A DNA stretch of 30,122 nucleotides, taken from positions 1 to 30,122 of the forward strand of contig CBDCME010000033.1 of NCBI GenBank assembly GCA_965218865.1. The letters are read 5' to 3'. The notes beneath the pieces are model-generated. The model saw nothing but the letters and a program-made list of their open reading frames with translations. It was not told where the DNA came from and made no database searches. The position numbers were made by a program, and so were the translations under genes. Source of the stretch: CBDCME01 sp965218865. GTDB lineage: Bacteria > Pseudomonadota > Alphaproteobacteria > JAAXGF01. Shown here in pieces: positions 16,471 to 23,248 of this stretch (position 1 is the first letter of the stretch; every line of letters begins with the position of its first letter).

Positions 16471-16746
16471 TCGCCCGCGGCATGGGATACGTCGATACGG
16501 CCGGTGAGGTGAAGCCGCCGTTCCGATGGGACGAGGACCGCCGTCTGCACCTGCGGGCCAAGCTCGACGCCGTGTTTTTCCATCTTTACGGCGTCACCGA
16601 CCGTGACGACGTGCGTTACGTCCATGCCACCTTCCCCATCGTCGAGCGCCAGGAAACAGAGGCTTATGGCGGTGTCCCGCGAACTCAGCCTCGCCTACGT
16701 GAATGCCCCCGAAGCCGGCGATCCGGATGCGGAGATGCGATTGTGA
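16471..16746 (+). pseudogene. C-terminal fragment of a large Eco57I-type DNA methylase
   Basis: Starting in frame from the IS66 fragment, the sequence reads GMGYVDTAGEVKPPFRWDED, then LRAKLDAVFFHLYGVTDRDD followed by RYVHATFPIVERQETEAYG. This (PPF.WD...R..LRA.LDA.FFHLYG....D..Y...TFPIVER.E) is the C-terminal signature of large adenine-methylase proteins found in type IIG/Eco57I-like restriction systems and some DISARM/BREX-like defence loci. After about 16674 one base is lost and the end continues in another frame as SRELSLAYVNAPEAGDPDAE to a TGA at 16744-16746. The catalytic NPPY domain is absent, so this is a scar of a former defence system. Which system cannot be told. Confidence 0.7.
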
Positions 16747-16819
16747 TTGGTCATCCAATCCAGGCCGTCCTCCACCGCGCCGCCGGGTTGCCCGGAAATC
16801 ATTCAGGGTGCCGGGATCG

Positions 16820-18006
16820 TCAGGCGTTTCCGGATCGCTGGAGGGCGGCGCGGGTGAACAGCGGTCCCACCAATTCGAAAACCACGGTGGAGGAGATGAT
16901 GATCGGCAGGATGACGTTCTTGACTTCGGGAAAGTGCTCCCCCGCGACCAACGCCATGCCGAGGGCGACGCCCGCCTGCGGCAACATCGCCAATCCCATC
17001 CAGCGCTGGAGGAATCGGGACGTCTTGGCCAAAACTCCCCCGCACCACGCCCCCGCCACCGAGCCCACGGCGCGCAGGACGATGTACCCGACGCCGATCC
17101 ATCCCACCCCCGCGAGCTGATCGATTTCGAGCGACGCCCCGGAAAGCACGAAGAAGAGGACCAGGAACGGCCATTCTACGTTTTCGACGAGCCGGAACGG
17201 CTCCTCGTTCTCGCGCGCGAAATTGATGATCACGGCGCCCAGGACCATCGCGCTCAACAGGAACGAGATACCGAGCCGCAGGGCCAGGCCGCCGCAGACC
17301 AGAACGATCCCCAGGGCCTCGGCTTCCAGGGGTTCGCCCGAACGGAGGTAGCGGCACAGATGCGCCGCCGGAATTCCGAGGCCCAGGCCGATCACCAGGG
17401 CCCCGCCGAGATCCCAGGCCGCCTCGCCGAGGATGGTCCAGTCCGCGCCCCGGTCCGCCCCCAGGTCCGCGCCCCCGGCGAAGGTGCCCGCCAACGCCAA
17501 CAAGACGGAGAAAAGGCTAGTCCCCAGGCGTCGTCGATCGCCACGGCGCTGACCAAGGTTTCGGTAAAGGCGCCCTTGGCTTTGGTTTCCTGGACGATGC
17601 TCAAGATTGCCGCGAGCGCCGTGGCCGGCGCGATCCCGGCGAGCAGGATGGCGGTCGTAGGCGGCGCGCCGATCGCGAGTAGGCCGGCGAAAACAAGGGC
17701 CGCGACCCCGAGAACCTTGCACACCGAAACCGAGAGAATTTCGCGCCCGAACTTTCGCATCACGGTGGCCGAAAGCCGGCCGCCGAGCAAGAAACCGACC
17801 ATGATCAAGGCCACGATGGCAATGTGCGGATACCATTCGCGGCTGCCATGGGGAAGAATGTCCAGGCCCGAGGGACCGATCAACACCCCGGACAAGATCA
17901 GCAGCGTGACCTGGGGAACGTGAAGTTTCCTGTTGACGATATAAACCGCCACCGCCAACAGCAGCAGCATCCCCAGCGTGATCAGCAACACCGCATCGTC
18001 GTTCAT
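16820..18006 (-). pseudogene. Cation:proton antiporter (CPA2/Kef-like), one frameshift
   Basis: If one base is restored, the gene encodes about 395 residues, the usual length. The first part (18006 to about 17520) has the opening helices VLLITLGMLLLLAVAVYIVN and LLILSGVLIGPSGLDILP, and the ion-binding AIDDAWGL motif (Asp-Asp pair as in electrogenic antiporters). After that the frame switches near 17517-17522 and continues as LFSVLLALAGTFAGGADLGA, LGISFLLSAMVLGAVIINFA, FLVLFFVLSGASLEIDQLA and MLPQAGVALGMALVAGEHFP, ending at 16820. About 10-12 membrane helices are recognisable, matching the Na_H_Exchanger fold. The start ATG at 18006 has GGAGG 6 nt upstream. The lesion is a single missing base in a CTAGCCTTTTC context, so it may be real or an assembly error. 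Confidence 0.85.
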
Positions 18007-18337
18007 GCCCAACCTCCTCCGAGGAACCCTAACCTCCTGGTCGGGAAGGTCTATTCATTAATCCAGGTCCGCCCGGATCCTCACGAACATCGAAATTATT
18101 TTAATTTGATCGCAACAGGATTCAAAACGAGGCGCAAACCCTAAGAAAACTGGGAAAATAGGTTTTGTGATTCTTAGAATTCGGGGGATTAGAGATACGA
18201 AACTACCCCACTTTTCAGGCGGTTTTTACGCCGATCACAACGACAAAACCGCAATAGCTTTCCTGATTACGCACTTTCCTCAGCCGATTTGGCGTGGTAC
18301 AAAAGGTGAACATCCTTGGTTCTTCAGGAGATTAGCC
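18007..18337. other. AT-richer intergenic region
   Basis: About 330 bp between the divergent antiporter gene and the IS1595 fragment. It holds the ribosome-binding site and probably the promoter of the antiporter (minus strand) and probably the left end of the IS1595 remnant. AT content is clearly higher than the surroundings around 18085-18180. No gene, tRNA or convincing terminal repeat was recognised. Confidence 0.4.
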
Positions 18338-18502
18338 ATGGCGCGGAATAAGGTTCAGTTTCAGATGGGGCTCAGCGAGCGGCAGTTTGGTGAATTGTAC
18401 GGGAGCGAGGTCCAGTGTCGGGCGGCGCTGTTCGGCTGGCGTTGGCCAAAGGGGTTCGTGTGTCCACGCTGCGGGGGTGAGACCTCTCCCCAACCCACGT
18501 GA
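18338..18502 (+). pseudogene. N-terminal fragment of an IS1595-family transposase
   Basis: The frame starts MARNKVQFQMGLSERQFGEL and continues CRAALFGWRWPKGFVCPRCG, the usual opening of IS1595/ISPna2-group transposases with the first half of the zinc ribbon (CPRCGG). AGGAG upstream (18326-18330) is the ribosome-binding site. Homology stops after GGE near 18480, and the reading frame closes shortly after. The DDE core is missing. It is a different subgroup from the transposase at 26271-26963, so the two are not halves of one element. Confidence 0.8.
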
Positions 18503-18896
18503 TGAGGGCAATCCTAGCCGCGCCCCGCCGGCGCCGCAATCGGCGCCGCGCCGTTTTGGGGGTTCGCTCGAAAGTTTCGGAACGGGGCGTGTTTCCGGCT
18601 TGGGCCGGGCCGCCATGCAAAAATGGCATGACAGCGTTGACGAATCGGCGCTTGCAACGGACGCCAAAATCACGCACAGAGTGCCAGCATACCGACAGCG
18701 TCGTGAAAGAAGTTTCGCGCGTTCGTGCTTGAGGTATCTCGTGCGGGGTGGCGGTTGGCCGCCCGCCGAAGCGGGAGGCGCTTCCCGGCCGAGAGGTCAG
18801 TGGGAAAGCGTCGCCCGACATCGTTGCCCCATGAGCACCGGCGATCTTCGTCGCGCGGCACCGAGATTCACCTACCCCCCTTGAGGAGGATGACCG
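18503..18896. other. Non-coding region with a GC hairpin
   Basis: About 390 bp with no supported gene. CGGCGCCG (18529-18536) and CGGCGCCG (18541-18548) form an 8-bp hairpin with a CAAT loop, with TTTT nearby at 18554-18557. A strong ribosome-binding site (GAGGAGGA, 18883-18890) for the next gene closes the region. The promoter of that gene must lie here but no consensus stands out. Confidence 0.4.
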
Positions 18897-19478
18897 ATGG
18901 AAAATTTGAAGGCATTTCAGGATACCGTGTTCGCGCCCTTGAACGCGTTCACGGCCTACATGACGGCGATGGGTAACACCGCCAGCGAGTTCCAGGGCAA
19001 GGCCCGTGACAGCATGGTTCAGGGAATTGCCCATTTGCAAGCCCAACGGGCGACCTTTCAGCAGAACGTCGAGCGCCTGCACAAGCTCGAGGCCGAGGCC
19101 TGGGATCAGACCAGCCAGGAGGTCGCGCAAGCCTGGTCGACTTTCGATAATTGGGTCAGTGACGCGACCGGGTTTTTCGACAGCGAGCGGGATGCCTTTA
19201 TTGGGCGCACCGACGAGCAGCTAAAGTTCTGGGCCGAATACGTCGAGAATTCCTCGGAACAGGCATTGAAAATTTTCGAGGAGCAAAACGAAAATTTCAA
19301 CTCCGCCGCGGACCAGTGGCGTTCGGCTCAGGATGAAGCCCTGAACCGGTTCCGCGAGCGCAGTGTCTCCGGTCAATCGGCCACGGCGTCTGGGAACGGA
19401 TCCGCTCAAACGGCCAAGGACACGCCGGCTCCGGAAACCACGAAGAAGCGCGCGAACGCGACCGCCGCCAAGTCGTAA
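18897..19478 (+). CDS. Phasin-like amphipathic helical protein
   Basis: 193 residues, almost entirely helical, with no signal peptide and no membrane helix. Residues about 1-150 are long amphipathic helices with regularly spaced aromatic residues (FQDTVFAPLNAFTAYMTAMG; FQQNVERLHKLEAEAWDQTS; DEQLKFWAEYVENSSEQALK). The last 40 residues are a low-complexity Ala/Thr/Lys tail (KKRANATAAKS). This build, acidic helical body plus basic Ala-Lys tail, resembles phasins, which coat polyhydroxyalkanoate granules, but no diagnostic motif is present, so the assignment is inference. The ribosome-binding site GAGGAGGA 6 nt upstream is very strong, suggesting high expression. A hairpin follows the stop closely, so it is a monocistronic gene. 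Confidence 0.55.
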   Translation: MENLKAFQDTVFAPLNAFTAYMTAMGNTASEFQGKARDSMVQGIAHLQAQRATFQQNVERLHKLEAEAWDQTSQEVAQAWSTFDNWVSDATGFFDSERDAFIGRTDEQLKFWAEYVENSSEQALKIFEEQNENFNSAADQWRSAQDEALNRFRERSVSGQSATASGNGSAQTAKDTPAPETTKKRANATAAKS

Positions 19479-19490
19479 CCGAATCGCTCG

Positions 19491-19516
19491 CGCGGGCCGC
19501 CTAGTACCGGCCCGCG
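19491..19516 (+). terminator. Hairpin after the phasin-like gene
   Basis: CGCGGGCCG (19491-19499) and CGGCCCGCG (19508-19516) form a perfect 9-bp stem with an 8-nt loop, 13 nt after the stop. No T-tract follows, so termination is likely but not certain. Confidence 0.6.
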
Positions 19517-19719
19517 AAGGAGTTGGCGAATATCGCGTGGGACCCGGAGCGCGTCCCCTTGGGGACAGTGCTCCGGATAGCCACTCGATCGGAACAAGAA
19601 TTCTTCCCTAATTCACTGATCCGAATTTGCGTCCGGGAGTCGATTTCGCGGGGACTACATGTAACCGTAGGTCCATGGGATCAATTTCCAAAGTCCGCCC
19701 ACATGCGCATGTCCTGCTC

Positions 19720-19973
19720 GTCGGCGGCGGCAACGAAACCACCATCACATCATTTTGGAACACCTTGGGGCACACCACGGCATGGTGATCACCGGCCTCC
19801 CGTATTCCTGTGCTGAACTGACCAACATTGACGAAGTGCGCGGTGGCTCACCTTACGGCGCGGGCACCATTGCAGCGGCCGACGGTTCACGCACACCGAC
19901 CGATCTTGAACTCAAGCTCGCATACGACCAGGGCCACCATGTTGCGAGCATCGCGAAGTGCTTGGCGCAGTGA
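19720..19973 (+). pseudogene. C-terminal remnant of a WrbA-like NAD(P)H:quinone oxidoreductase
   Basis: Residues GGGNETTITSF in one frame (about 19723-19756) and then HLGAHHGMVITGLPYSC, GGSPYGAGTIAAADGSRTPT and DQGHHVASIAKCLAQ in the next frame up to 19973. These match the C-terminal third of WrbA-type flavodoxin-fold quinone reductases (HGMVIVGLPY, GGSPYGA.TIAG.DGSR.P). The N-terminal FMN-binding part is absent and a frameshift separates the two pieces. The stop lies 12 nt before the next gene, so it was once the upstream member of that operon. The 200 bp before it (19517-19719) hold nothing recognisable. Confidence 0.7.
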
Positions 19974-19985
19974 AGGAGACCCTAT

Positions 19986-20909
19986 ATGTCCGAGATAACC
20001 ATTACAGGAGCCCTGTCCGGCCAAGCGATCACATTGCCTGATGTAAACGCACCGCCAATGCCCTCCCTGGCATCGCCGGGTGTTGTTCGGGATGGCGAAC
20101 AGGTTAAGGGATTCGGCGAGATCGGCAATGGCCGCGGCTACCCCGATTTGCGGAGTTTCCGCCGTAAATTCGGCCTTTTGATCCCTGCCACCAATACCAG
20201 TATGGAGCATGAGCTTTGGAGCATCATCTTCAACAATCCAGGTCCCGATCGCCTGGACGGATTTGGCATTCATACGACAAACGTCCAAACCCCCAAACCG
20301 AAGTTAGAGACCGAAGACGACCTTTTAGAATACAAACGCCAGTTCCTTGGCGGGCTTCAATCAGCGATCGATCAAGCGCTGCTCGCGGAACCCGAGTATC
20401 TGATCATGGGCATGAGCCTGGAGCATATTATCGCTGGCCTTGACGGTATCAGGGCGTCGATGGCCGACGTCGAGGCGCGCTCGAATTTGTCATGGGCCAC
20501 ATGGCACGATGCCATTTCGTCCGCACTCCAGAAGTTCAAAGCCAAGCGTATAGGCTTGATCAGTCCGTTTGACAAATTGGGGAACGAAAACGCCTCCCGA
20601 ATGTTCGAGGACTTGGGGTTTGAAGTCGTATCAAGCGTCGGATTCTCTTGCGCCAATGCGCTTCACATCGCGCACGTTCCAGATTGGGCCAAAGAAAAGG
20701 CGATTTTGGAACTTCTTGCTACCGAGAATAACGACCTTGATGCCGTGGTTCAGTGCGGCACGAACATGAGCATGATCAATATTTCGGAGAAGCTCGAACC
20801 AATGATCGGCATACCGATCCTGGGCATCAACGCCGTCACCTTTTGGTACGCCTTAAGGGAAACGGGATTCTCATCTCCACTGATAGGAGCAGGGCGTTTA
20901 CTCCGGTAA
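19986..20909 (+). CDS. Arylmalonate decarboxylase/maleate isomerase-like enzyme (Asp/Glu racemase superfamily)
   Basis: 307 residues, with a 60-residue N-terminal extension before the core at KFGLLIPATNTSMEHELWSI. The core shows the two-domain racemase layout. MGMSLEHIIAGLDG (141-154) sits where arylmalonate decarboxylase has MGTSLSF, and VVQCGTNMSM (254-263) carries the catalytic Cys257. GIPILGINAVTFWYALRETG is the conserved late segment before the terminal GAGRLLR. Two-Cys racemases and maleate isomerases have a Cys in the first motif; here it is absent, so the single-Cys arylmalonate-decarboxylase pattern fits better. The ribosome-binding site AAGGAG is at 19973-19978, directly after the WrbA-like stop. 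Base composition is clearly less GC-rich than neighbours, suggesting transfer. The substrate is unknown. Confidence 0.75.
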   Translation: MSEITITGALSGQAITLPDVNAPPMPSLASPGVVRDGEQVKGFGEIGNGRGYPDLRSFRRKFGLLIPATNTSMEHELWSIIFNNPGPDRLDGFGIHTTNVQTPKPKLETEDDLLEYKRQFLGGLQSAIDQALLAEPEYLIMGMSLEHIIAGLDGIRASMADVEARSNLSWATWHDAISSALQKFKAKRIGLISPFDKLGNENASRMFEDLGFEVVSSVGFSCANALHIAHVPDWAKEKAILELLATENNDLDAVVQCGTNMSMINISEKLEPMIGIPILGINAVTFWYALRETGFSSPLIGAGRLLR

Positions 20910-20966
20910 TATTGAACGACGTAATTTAGCTCAAAGCCCAGGTAGATATGTGTAAGTGGAAATAGG

Positions 20967-21386
20967 ATGGACAACATGAATCGAGCCAATCCCATCAATG
21001 TCGCTCTGATCGACCACGTCGTTTTGCGGGTATACGACCTCGATAAGATGGTGAAATTCTATTGCGATGTTTTAGGCTGTAAGCTGGAACGCGGCCCAGG
21101 AGAGTTTCGCCTTGCTCAGCTTCGCGCCGGTCAATCCTTGATTGATCTCGTCGATGCCGCTGGCCCGATCGGACGAAAAGGCGGTGACGCGCCTGACCAC
21201 TCGGCGCCCAACATGGATCATATGTGCCTACGCATCGATCCTTGGGACAACGAAGCGATCGAAGCGCATCTGCGAAATCTTGATGTCGACGCCGGGCCAA
21301 TTGGAACGCGTTATGGAGCAGCGGGGATGGGTCCCTCTCTCTACCTTCGTGACCCCGAGGGGAACACTGTTAAGCTTAAGGGCTAG
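20967..21386 (+). CDS. VOC family protein (glyoxalase/dioxygenase fold)
   Basis: 139 residues, one VOC module pair. VALIDHVVLRVYDLDKMVKF followed by YCDVLGCKL is the first beta-alpha-beta unit with metal ligand His17. MDHMCLRIDPWD carries the second-half His85, and SLYLRDPEGNTVKLKG is the closing strand. In most metal-binding relatives the last motif is GN.VELKG with a Glu ligand; here it is Lys136, so metal binding may be altered. The start could be ATG 20967 or ATG 20976; the latter has GGATGG at a good distance. It follows the decarboxylase-like gene by 57 bp in the same direction and shares its base composition, so it was probably part of one catabolic operon. Confidence 0.8.
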   Translation: MDNMNRANPINVALIDHVVLRVYDLDKMVKFYCDVLGCKLERGPGEFRLAQLRAGQSLIDLVDAAGPIGRKGGDAPDHSAPNMDHMCLRIDPWDNEAIEAHLRNLDVDAGPIGTRYGAAGMGPSLYLRDPEGNTVKLKG

Positions 21387-21465
21387 CGTGGTTACGTCCG
21401 CGACCGGATCGGTCCAGGCCGTTCGCTACGGGAATACTGAGAATCGTGACTAATACCAACCGCCC

Positions 21466-22071
21466 TTAACATTGACTTGTGCGAGCCCACGCTCTGAGGC
21501 CGATGGACATGATCTTCCAAGGTTGGTCGGTCAGGTTGTTCCAGGCTTGGCAAGAGGCCTCGACGATGGCTTCATAGGAGTCGCAGACACGATTGGAGAG
21601 CCAGTTCTGGCGGAGGTATTGCCAGACATTTTCGGCGGGATTGAGCTCCGGGGACTTGGGTGGCAAAGGCACGAGGGAGATGTTCTCCGGGATGCCGAGT
21701 TTGGCAGTGGTGTGCCATGCGGCTTGGTCGAGCAGCACGACGGCATGGGCGTTTGGGGCAACGGCCCGGCTGATTTCCTCGAGATGCAGGTCCATGGCTT
21801 CAGTATTGGCGCGCGGCATGACCAGCGCCGCGCCCTCACCGCGCTCGGGGCAGATGGCGCCGAAGAGATACGCCGAAGAGGTCCGTAGGTCCTTGACCTG
21901 GCGCGGGCGCGATCCCTTTGGGGCCCACTGGCGCACCAGGCTGTTCTTCTGGCCGACGCGCATTTCATCTTGAAACCAAACCTCGATGGGCGTGTCCGGT
22001 GGCTGTGCCGCTACGATTTTCGCCAAGTGTTCGGGAAAATTTTTTTTTAAATTCCTCCTGTGCCCGCGCAT
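21466..22071 (-). CDS. IS630 transposase, catalytic part (second frame)
   Basis: 201 residues containing the DDE domain: EVWFQDEMRVGQKNSLVRQW with the first Asp, AVVLLDQAAWHTTAKLGIPE with the second, and PPKSPELNPAENVWQYLRQN with the final Glu. The frame overlaps the first one by 107 nt and is +1 relative to it. It has an internal ATG (22071), so a separate start is possible, but fusion by frameshifting on the A-run is the usual IS630 arrangement. Catalytic residues are complete. Confidence 0.88.
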   Translation of the reverse strand: MRGHRRNLKKNFPEHLAKIVAAQPPDTPIEVWFQDEMRVGQKNSLVRQWAPKGSRPRQVKDLRTSSAYLFGAICPERGEGAALVMPRANTEAMDLHLEEISRAVAPNAHAVVLLDQAAWHTTAKLGIPENISLVPLPPKSPELNPAENVWQYLRQNWLSNRVCDSYEAIVEASCQAWNNLTDQPWKIMSIGLRAWARTSQC

Positions 22072-22531
22072 CCTGGCCGACGTGGCGCGGGCGCGCGGAA
22101 ATATGCGAGAACCCGAGCGCGGCCAGCAGCTTGCCGACGCTCCGCTCGTGATAGTCCACGCCGAAGCGCGTTCGGATCAGTTGCTTGAGATCGATGCAGC
22201 GCCAGCGCACGACCCCATCCCGTTCGGGATCGGGACCGGCCTCGATAGCCCGCGAAAGCGCCGCCATTTGCGACGGCGTCAACCGACGCAACGCCCCGTT
22301 CGGCTTGCGGTCGATCAGACCGGCCGGACCTCCCGCGTTGAACCGGTGAACCCAGTCCCGCAACGTCTGCCGATCCATGCCGCCAATACCCGCCGCGCAC
22401 GCTCGATCCATCCCATCGTAGATGGCCGCCATCGACAAAAGCCGGCGCGCCTGGTTCCCATCATCGCTCCGTGCCGCAAGAACACGGACTCTTTCAGCAT
22501 CAAAGTCGTTTCGCAAAGGAATCGTTGGCAT
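21965..22531 (-). CDS. IS630 transposase, DNA-binding part (first frame)
   Basis: The product from the ATG at 22531 is 188 residues (MPTIPLRNDFDAERVRVLAA onward). It contains the helix-turn-helix segments ARRLLSMAAIYDGMDRACAA followed by GMDRQTLRDWVHRFN, and the second DNA-binding segment VDYHERSVGKLLAALGFSHI. A GTG at 22540 is an alternative start. The frame enters the slippery A-run as EEFKKKF and then closes without a catalytic domain. Confidence 0.88.
   Translation of the reverse strand: MPTIPLRNDFDAERVRVLAARSDDGNQARRLLSMAAIYDGMDRACAAGIGGMDRQTLRDWVHRFNAGGPAGLIDRKPNGALRRLTPSQMAALSRAIEAGPDPERDGVVRWRCIDLKQLIRTRFGVDYHERSVGKLLAALGFSHISARPRHVGQDARAQEEFKKKFSRTLGENRSGTATGHAHRGLVSR
22040..22048 (-). 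promoter_or_regulatory. Slippery A9 run for frameshifting or slippage
   Basis: Nine A on the coding (minus) strand within the overlap of the two IS630 frames. Moving from the first to the second frame needs a +1 shift, equal to losing one A or gaining two, which transcriptional slippage or ribosomal shifting on the run could provide. In copy 2 the run is A8 followed by G. Confidence 0.6.
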
Positions 22532-22667
22532 TGAACACACTCCCTTGTTGCCAACAACCTTGAATCACACAAAACTTGGCGTGTAAACCTTTGCGCGAGT
22601 CAAACTCTGGGGCGGTTGGTATAAGCCGCTTCCCGGCGGCGCGCGATTGTTGAGTGAGAACTGAGAA

Positions 22668-23035
22668 ATGGGTGGGAAGCAATCTAGTTCGGCCACTACG
22701 GTATTTGCTCGCAAAGTGGAGCCAGAACAGCACGTGAAATACGAAGAGTGGTTGAACAGCGTTTCGCGCGCCACGTCCGACTTTGATGGTTACTGAGGCA
22801 CGACCATCCTTCGTCCCGCTACTGACCAGGAAGAATATGTCGCAATCGTCCATTTCGACACCACGCAACACCTGGAATACTGGCTTGATTCCGATGACGA
22901 AATCGTTGCCTCGAAGAGTTGAACCAGTTCGGCATTGAACGCGAAGAGATCACAACGCTTGCCGGGTTAGAGCACTGGGTTTTGCACCCCGCAAACAATA
23001 ATTTTTACCTCAAAAGGATCGGATCAGGGCCGCAA
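22668..23035 (+). pseudogene. Antibiotic-biosynthesis-monooxygenase (ABM) family remnant
   Basis: From the ATG at 22668 the frame reads ATTVFARKVEPEQHVKYEEW and then SVSRATSDFDGY, followed by a TGA (22794-22796). It continues GTTILRPATDQEEYVAIVHF and HLEYWLDSDDEIVA to a second stop at about 22920. A one-base shift then gives LNQFGIEREEITTLAGLEHW. This V.FARKV.PG....YE.WL...S.A...F.GY.GTT.LRP...EY....F......WL pattern is the ABM domain. The first stop probably replaces Trp or Leu. At least two lesions make it inactive. Its right flank to 23248 (about 210 bp) holds nothing recognisable. Confidence 0.65.
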
Positions 23036-23248
23036 ATAACGGCCAGGATTTCAAGACAACGATTTAACACGGACCGGCGCGGCTCACCTTCAATCAAGTC
23101 ACTTCTGATCGCGCCGTCAATTTGTCGTAAGCGAAAAGATATCGCTCGAAAACGCCTCGCACGCTGCCGTTACTAGGCGGCCGCCGTGGAGTGGAGTGCC
23201 GGCCCGCACCTCTTCTGAAGGGCATTAGTCCCCGCGTTCGATTCTGCC

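Larger units (their letters stand above)
21454..22621 (-). mobile_element. IS630-family element, copy 1
   Basis: 1168 bp bounded by TACCAACCGCCC and its complement. IS630 elements insert at TA; the right side is followed by TA (22622-22623) but the left is preceded by AA, so the left duplication has mutated or been lost. It carries two overlapping minus-strand frames joined by an A-run frameshift site. At least six base differences distinguish it from copy 2 at 26974-28141. Confidence 0.92.
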
